35,112 bases of DNA from Bryobacterales bacterium (lineage in GTDB: Bacteria; Acidobacteriota; Terriglobia; Bryobacterales; Bryobacteraceae). This document shows positions 31,658 to 35,112 of this stretch, in pieces. The translations under genes were made by a program, and so were the position numbers. Positions within the stretch are counted from its first letter, which is position 1. Every line of letters starts with the position of its first letter. The notes below the pieces were generated by a model, which saw only the letters and a list, made by a program, of their open reading frames with translations, was not told the origin of the DNA and searched no databases. The DNA lies in contig PMQB01000201.1 in the NCBI GenBank assembly GCA_003169195.1, forward strand, positions 1 to 35,112. Direction: 5' to 3'.

Positions 31658-32130
31658 GGCTTCGGTTTGTCGGTCTTAGCCTCGCTTGATGGTGGCGGCG
31701 CTCCCTCCGGCGTCGTCACCTCCAGCAGTCTCACAATGCGTGGACTGTGATCGTACTGGCTCAGTTTCCGTTCCTCACTCATCAAGTTCTTCCACTTGGC
31801 CTGCAGTTGATAATCCACTGAAAAACTCAAATCTTCAAATTTGTATCGGCCGTCTTTCTTGGTGAAAAATTCGTGACGCTCTTTGGTTTTCTGATCAACC
31901 AGTGTGACCAATGCGCCATCCAGCGGTTGGCCTGAATCGTCCACCACTTGGCCTGTGACGGTGCGCGTGGTGGGATTCTTTTCCTTCTTCGGGTTCAACG
32001 GCCGGTGGTTGTCTAGAAACACCGGGGCGTTGCCTTCGGGCGTCGGCCCGGGCGTTGGATTGCCCGACTGGCCAAGTGCGCCTAAGGCAATCACAAATCC
32101 AGAGACAAGAACTCGCATACTCAGTTTCAT
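31654..32130 (-). CDS. Secreted carboxypeptidase-regulatory-like domain protein
   Basis: 158 aa. A signal peptide (LSMRVLVSGFVIALGALGQ) and a Pro-rich linker (NPTPGPTPEGNAP) lead to a carboxypeptidase-regulatory-like beta sandwich (about 55-120): RTVTGQVVDDSGQPLDGALV, TKKDGRYKFEDL, VDYQLQAKWK. The tail is Pro/Lys-rich. Such domains are abundant in Acidobacteriota surface proteins and usually bind rather than catalyse. It is convergent with msrA (4-nt overlap) and divergent from hemD, 47 nt away. Confidence 0.8.
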   Translation of the reverse strand: MKLSMRVLVSGFVIALGALGQSGNPTPGPTPEGNAPVFLDNHRPLNPKKEKNPTTRTVTGQVVDDSGQPLDGALVTLVDQKTKERHEFFTKKDGRYKFEDLSFSVDYQLQAKWKNLMSEERKLSQYDHSPRIVRLLEVTTPEGAPPPSSEAKTDKPKP

Positions 32131-32177
32131 AGAACCCTGTCTTAAATCGTATCAACTCTTTCGCGTTACCATTTTGT

Positions 32178-32984
32178 ATGTCCTTCTCTCAGAGTCGCGT
32201 GCTGGCGTTTGAGAGCCGCCGCGCCGTAGAGATGGCGGAACTCATCCGGCTAAACGGTGGCCAGCCGTTTGTCGCGCCTGCTTTGCGCGAGGTGCCTTTG
32301 GCAGAAAATTCGGCCGCCTTCGCCTTTGCTGCTGAACTCTACGCGGGCCACTTTGAGATGATGATTTTCATGACGGGTGTGGGCGCGCGCTTGTTGCAGC
32401 GTGTCTTGGCCACTCGCGAGCCCGAGCATTTCTTCCCCGAAGCCTTGCGCAAGTTGACCATCGTGGCACGCGGCCCTAAACCAATGTCTGTCTTACGAGA
32501 GTGGCAAGTGCCTGTCGCCATCGCTGTGCCTGAACCCAATACCTGGCGCGAACTTTTGCAATCGGTGGCCGCATCGCCGGAGAAATTGGTTGCTGTGCAG
32601 GAATATGGACGGCCTAATCAGGACTTGCTCGCAGGGCTGGCGGCGCAAGGGCGCAAAACAACGAGCGTACCGGTATACCAGTGGGCCCTTCCCGAAAACA
32701 CCGAACCGCTGGCAGATGCGCTGACTCAACTCATCGCCGGACGTTTTCATTCTGCCCTTTTCACTACCGGCGTTCAAATTGATCACTTTCTCGATTTCGC
32801 GGCCCAGCAAGGCCAACGCCAGGAAGCCATCGACGCGCTTTCCCGGATTTTTGTTGCCTCCATCGGCCCCACTTGCAGCGAAGCGCTCCAAGCCCACGGG
32901 CTACGGCCGCGGTTTGAACCCAGTCATCCCAAAATGGGCCTGCTGGTCCGCGAAGCCGCCCTCCAGTTCCCGGCGCTTGTCTAA
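32178..32984 (+). CDS. hemD: Uroporphyrinogen-III synthase (HemD-like)
   Basis: 268 aa, the usual length. HemD cyclises hydroxymethylbilane to uroporphyrinogen III in the tetrapyrrole pathway. The two-domain pattern is visible: RVLAFESRRAVEMAELIRLN near the N-terminus, MIFMTGVGARLLQRVL (domain 1 loop), a linker, VAVQEYGRPNQDLLAGL, VPVYQWALP, ALFTTGVQIDHFLDFA and the terminal VASIGPTCSEALQAHGLRPR. The family is poorly conserved, but these positions match. There is no strong Shine-Dalgarno before ATG 32178. nrdR follows after 21 nt and may be co-transcribed; other hem genes are absent. Confidence 0.85.
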   Translation: MSFSQSRVLAFESRRAVEMAELIRLNGGQPFVAPALREVPLAENSAAFAFAAELYAGHFEMMIFMTGVGARLLQRVLATREPEHFFPEALRKLTIVARGPKPMSVLREWQVPVAIAVPEPNTWRELLQSVAASPEKLVAVQEYGRPNQDLLAGLAAQGRKTTSVPVYQWALPENTEPLADALTQLIAGRFHSALFTTGVQIDHFLDFAAQQGQRQEAIDALSRIFVASIGPTCSEALQAHGLRPRFEPSHPKMGLLVREAALQFPALV

Positions 32985-33005
32985 ACTGATACCCTCAAAG
33001 CGGAT

Positions 33006-33467
33006 ATGACGTGTCCTTTCTGCGGGTTCCGCGAAGACAAGGTGATTGACTCGCGTGAAAGCAAGGAAGGGGATTCCATTCGGCGTCGCCGGCAATGTCT
33101 ATCGTGTGAACGTCGCTTTACGACGTATGAGCGCTGTGATGAAGTCCCCTACATGGTGGTCAAAAAGGACGGACGCCGAGAAACGTTCGACCGCCAAAAG
33201 GTCCTAAACGGGCTGCTGCGTGCCTGTGAAAAACGTCCCGTGAGCATGGGAAAATTGGCGGATTTGGTGAATCTTATCGAGTCATTGCTATTTGAGAGCC
33301 CCGATCGCGAGATCTCTACTACTCAGATCGGGGAGGAGCTAATGACTAGCCTGAAAGCACTAGACAAGATCGCTTACGTGCGTTTTGCCTCTGTTTACCG
33401 CGACTTCCAGGACGTGGATGAATTCCTCCGCGAACTTAATAGCATATCCTCCACTCGGAAGATATAG
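33006..33467 (+). CDS. nrdR: Transcriptional repressor NrdR
   Basis: 153 aa, the standard length. NrdR senses ATP/dATP and represses ribonucleotide reductase genes. The N-terminal zinc ribbon has its four cysteines (CPFC at 3-6, CLSC at 31-34) with DSRESKEGDSIRRRRQC between them. The ATP-cone follows (about 46-136): VVKKDGRRETFDRQKVLNGL, RACEKRPVSMGKL, GEELMTSLKALDKIAYVRFA, SVYRDFQDVDEF. It starts 21 nt after hemD. A small hairpin lies 60 nt past the stop. No nrd genes or recognisable NrdR boxes were seen in the window. Confidence 0.96.
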   Translation: MTCPFCGFREDKVIDSRESKEGDSIRRRRQCLSCERRFTTYERCDEVPYMVVKKDGRRETFDRQKVLNGLLRACEKRPVSMGKLADLVNLIESLLFESPDREISTTQIGEELMTSLKALDKIAYVRFASVYRDFQDVDEFLRELNSISSTRKI

Positions 33468-33527
33468 CCTAAGTATTACTCGGAGGTCTGGGTAATTCTT
33501 TCCCTACCGTTTCTGGGGCGTAAACTG

Positions 33528-33544
33528 AAGTGCTTTCAGCACTT
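33528..33544 (+). terminator. Weak hairpin after nrdR
   Basis: AAGTGC-TTTCA-GCACTT is a perfect 6-bp hairpin followed by ATGTTTTG. The stem is short and the T run interrupted, so it may be only a partial terminator of the hemD-nrdR transcript, ahead of the rpoD promoter. Confidence 0.4.
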
Positions 33545-33592
33545 ATGTTTTGTGAAACCAATCACTTTGGGTGTCATCTGAGTAAATAGGGC

Positions 33593-33621
33593 TTAACTTC
33601 AGAACGATTCCCGGCTATAAT
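33593..33621 (+). promoter_or_regulatory. Sigma70-type promoter for rpoD
   Basis: A perfect -10 TATAAT (33616-33621) lies exactly 17 nt after TTAACT (33593-33598), a 4 of 6 match to TTGACA. Transcription should start near 33628, leaving a leader of about 253 nt before the rpoD GTG. It is the best promoter in the window. Confidence 0.75.
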
Positions 33622-33627
33622 AGGGTC

Positions 33628-33880
33628 GCGTAATTATTACAGTCGTAGAGGCTTGGCCTGTTCCGTTGTAAGGGCGTGAGAAGAGTGTGACTCTCATCGC
33701 AATTCTTTGGCGAAGTTCGTCCTAGCTTCCGAAGAGAAGAATGTAAGGCGGTTGCAGACTAATCCTCGCGGTTTGCTGTAATCCGCGTCTAAGAATATAG
33801 AAGCAAGTGCGGGAGTGTGACTTTCGCGCGAAGGTTGTGTCAAGAATTTATGGGGCGGCAACTAGAGGTGATTAGCTAAG
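33628..33880 (+). promoter_or_regulatory. Long structured 5' leader of rpoD
   Basis: This is most of the 413-nt gap 33468-33880, with no credible ORF. Three foldable elements are visible. First, GCGTGAGA (33674-33681) pairs with TCTCA-T-CGC (33692-33700, one bulge). Second, CGCGGTT (33767-33773) pairs with AA-T-CCGCG (33780-33787). Third, GCGGGAG (33809-33815) pairs with CTTTCGC (33821-33827) around a TGTGA loop. The exact 10-mer GAGTGTGACT occurs in both the first (33683) and third (33813) hairpins. A palindrome TTCGCGCGAA lies at 33823-33832. GAGGTGAT, complementary to the 16S 3' end, precedes the start. I do not recognise a known riboswitch class. Confidence 0.45.
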
Positions 33881-35112
33881 GTGGACCAATTCGAAGATCA
33901 ATTTCTAGCCGACGGGCCAGAACCGCTTGGGGGAATCCCGTTTGACGAGGAAGCCAATTTCTTTCATCCCGAAGAGGTTCAGGATGACGAGTTCCACGGT
34001 GCCCAGCAGGTAGAAGAGTCGATTTATACCGATGACCCAGTACGCGTGTACTTGCGCGAAATGGGATCGGTGCCGCTTTTGACGCGCGAAGGCGAAGTGA
34101 CGCTGGCGCGGAAAATGGAACGCGGCAAAGTGCGCATGCAGAAGGCGATCAGCCGGTCGCCACTGATTCAGGCGCTGGTGGGTGAATTTTGCGATCTCAT
34201 TCGCAAAGGTGCCGAAGAAGTCGATAGTTATGTAGATTTCGGGCCTTCCGATATTGAAGAAGGCAGTGCGGCGGATATCAAGCGGCGCAACGAAATGGCC
34301 GAAATGTTTTTTGCGTTCCAGGCTTCCGTGAAAAAGCTGCAACAGACGCAAGACAAATATGCGGCTGTGCCATCGGCAAACAAGAAGCTTCGCAAAAAGT
34401 GGGCCGGGAAAGTGGCTCGCGCTTTGGTGGAAATGTCAAAGGCGCTGCGTGCCATTCCGTTCAATCTGGCGCGCTGGAAAGAGTTTGTTCGGGTCATTGA
34501 GCGCAACGCCGACGAAATGTCGCTGCTTGATGCCGAAGTCAAGAAACTCGAAGCCCGCAATTCGGCAGCAGCCGTCGCTCGCGTCAAGGAACTGAAGCGC
34601 GAACTAAAGAAAAAAGAGACAGAAGCGGGTGCTTCGCTTCCCGATCTGAAGCATAGCCTGCACGTCATCCGGCATGGCGAAATCGAAGCGGAACGAGCCA
34701 AGAAGGACTTGGTGGAAGCCAACCTCCGCTTGGTGGTTTCGGTGGCGAAAAAGTACGTCAACCGTGGCTTGCACCTGCTGGATTTGATCCAGGAAGGCAA
34801 CATCGGCTTGATGCGTGCGGCCGACAAATTCGAATACCGGCGCGGTTATAAATTTTCAACTTACGCCACGTGGTGGATACGCCAGGCGATCACGCGCGCC
34901 ATTGCCGATCAATCACGCACCATTCGTATTCCCGTTCACATGAACGAGAGCATGAACAAGTTCCTGCGCGCCACGCGTGAGTTGGAAAAAGAACTGGGCC
35001 GCGTACCTACGAACGAAGAAATCAGCCGGCGCATGGACATTCCCGTGGAGAAAGTCCAAAAGCTCAAGACGATTTCGCGCGATCCCGTATCGCTCGAAAC
35101 GCCAGTAGGCCG
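33881..35112 (+). CDS. rpoD: Housekeeping RNA polymerase sigma factor RpoD/SigA (3'-truncated by window end)
   Basis: The first 410 codons are in the window and the frame is open to the edge, which is why the ORF track omits it. GTG 33881 is the first possible start: an in-frame TGA lies 12 nt upstream, and GAGGTGAT ends 8 nt before it. The acidic N-terminus is short (a reduced region 1.1). Region 1.2 is [20 protein letters not shown] (about 49-68), followed by a charged non-conserved insert (about 90-260) and region 2 with [40 protein letters not shown] and the -10-recognising [20 protein letters not shown]. Region 3 begins [11 protein letters not shown]. Region 4 is beyond the window. The features are those of primary sigma70, not an alternative factor. 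Confidence 0.97.
   Translation, partial: MDQFEDQFLADGPEPLGGIPFDEEANFFHPEEVQDDEFHGAQQVEESIYTDDPVRVYLREMGSVPLLTREGEVTLARKMERGKVRMQKAISRSPLIQALVGEFCDLIRKGAEEVDSYVDFGPSDIEEGSAADIKRRNEMAEMFFAFQASVKKLQQTQDKYAAVPSANKKLRKKWAGKVARALVEMSKALRAIPFNLARWKEFVRVIERNADEMSLLDAEVKKLEARNSAAAVARVKELKRELKKKETEAGASLPDLKHSLHVIRHGEIEAERAKKDLVEANLRLVVSVAKKYVNRGLHLLDLIQEGNIGLMRAADKFEYRRGYKFSTYATWWIRQAITRAIADQSRTIRIPVHMNESMNKFLRATRELEKELGRVPTNEEISRRMDIPVEKVQKLKTISRDPVSLETPVG

Noticed and set aside
33741-33790. T-box or other known riboswitch in the rpoD leader
   Set aside because: No T-box sequence, specifier loop or other recognisable class consensus was found.
34228-34827. 199-aa minus-strand ORF opposite rpoD
   Set aside because: Ser/Arg/Phe-rich shadow of the sigma factor coding frame.

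Overview
The window is 35.1 kb of dense Gram-negative bacterial chromosome. The gene content (an acidic S53 protease of the pro-kumamolisin type, a PEP-CTERM protein, a DUF3300 protein, a haem c/copper-monooxygenase/TPR fusion, a long secreted PIG-L deacetylase, a GH95 fucosidase, and an Omp85-TamB operon) is the mix I associate with soil Acidobacteriota of the Solibacter/Bryobacter type. That assignment is inference from gene families. No rRNA, tRNA, CRISPR array, phage or insertion sequence was seen.

Left part (1-6462): a decayed minus-strand remnant of a zinc-dependent formaldehyde/alcohol dehydrogenase, with frameshifts and two internal deletions. It is followed by a strong hairpin terminator and a minus-strand pair encoding an S53 protease, with a tandem-repeat insertion near the end of its catalytic domain, and a PEP-CTERM protein. 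Then come plus-strand exonuclease III and a convergent minus-strand topoisomerase IB gene broken by a one-base frameshift.

Middle left (6463-15125): an all-minus block. In transcription order it encodes an E1-like ThiF/MoeB adenylyltransferase, a Tat-exported GH95 alpha-L-fucosidase, a small secreted protein, and a compact TolC-EmrA-EmrB tripartite efflux operon.

Middle (15143-24932): a tightly packed plus-strand operon. It encodes an Omp85/BamA-like protein with about seven POTRA-like repeats, a SurA-N-like periplasmic chaperone without a PPIase domain, TamB, a small DUF2103-like protein, and a monohaem / PHM-like copper oxygenase / TPR fusion. The first three look like one outer-membrane assembly module. 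Its start codon lies only 17 bp from the divergent thiF-like start.

Right part (24918-35112): minus-strand secreted or small proteins (NTF2-like, ABM-like, TPR, DUF3300 with a clear terminator), then plus-strand PIG-L deacetylase and exported MsrA, a convergent carboxypeptidase-regulatory-like protein, hemD, nrdR, and the first 410 codons of the housekeeping sigma factor rpoD. The 413-nt gap before rpoD holds a sigma70 promoter with a perfect -10 box and a long 5' leader with several hairpins and a repeated loop sequence. It is the best candidate here for an undescribed RNA element.
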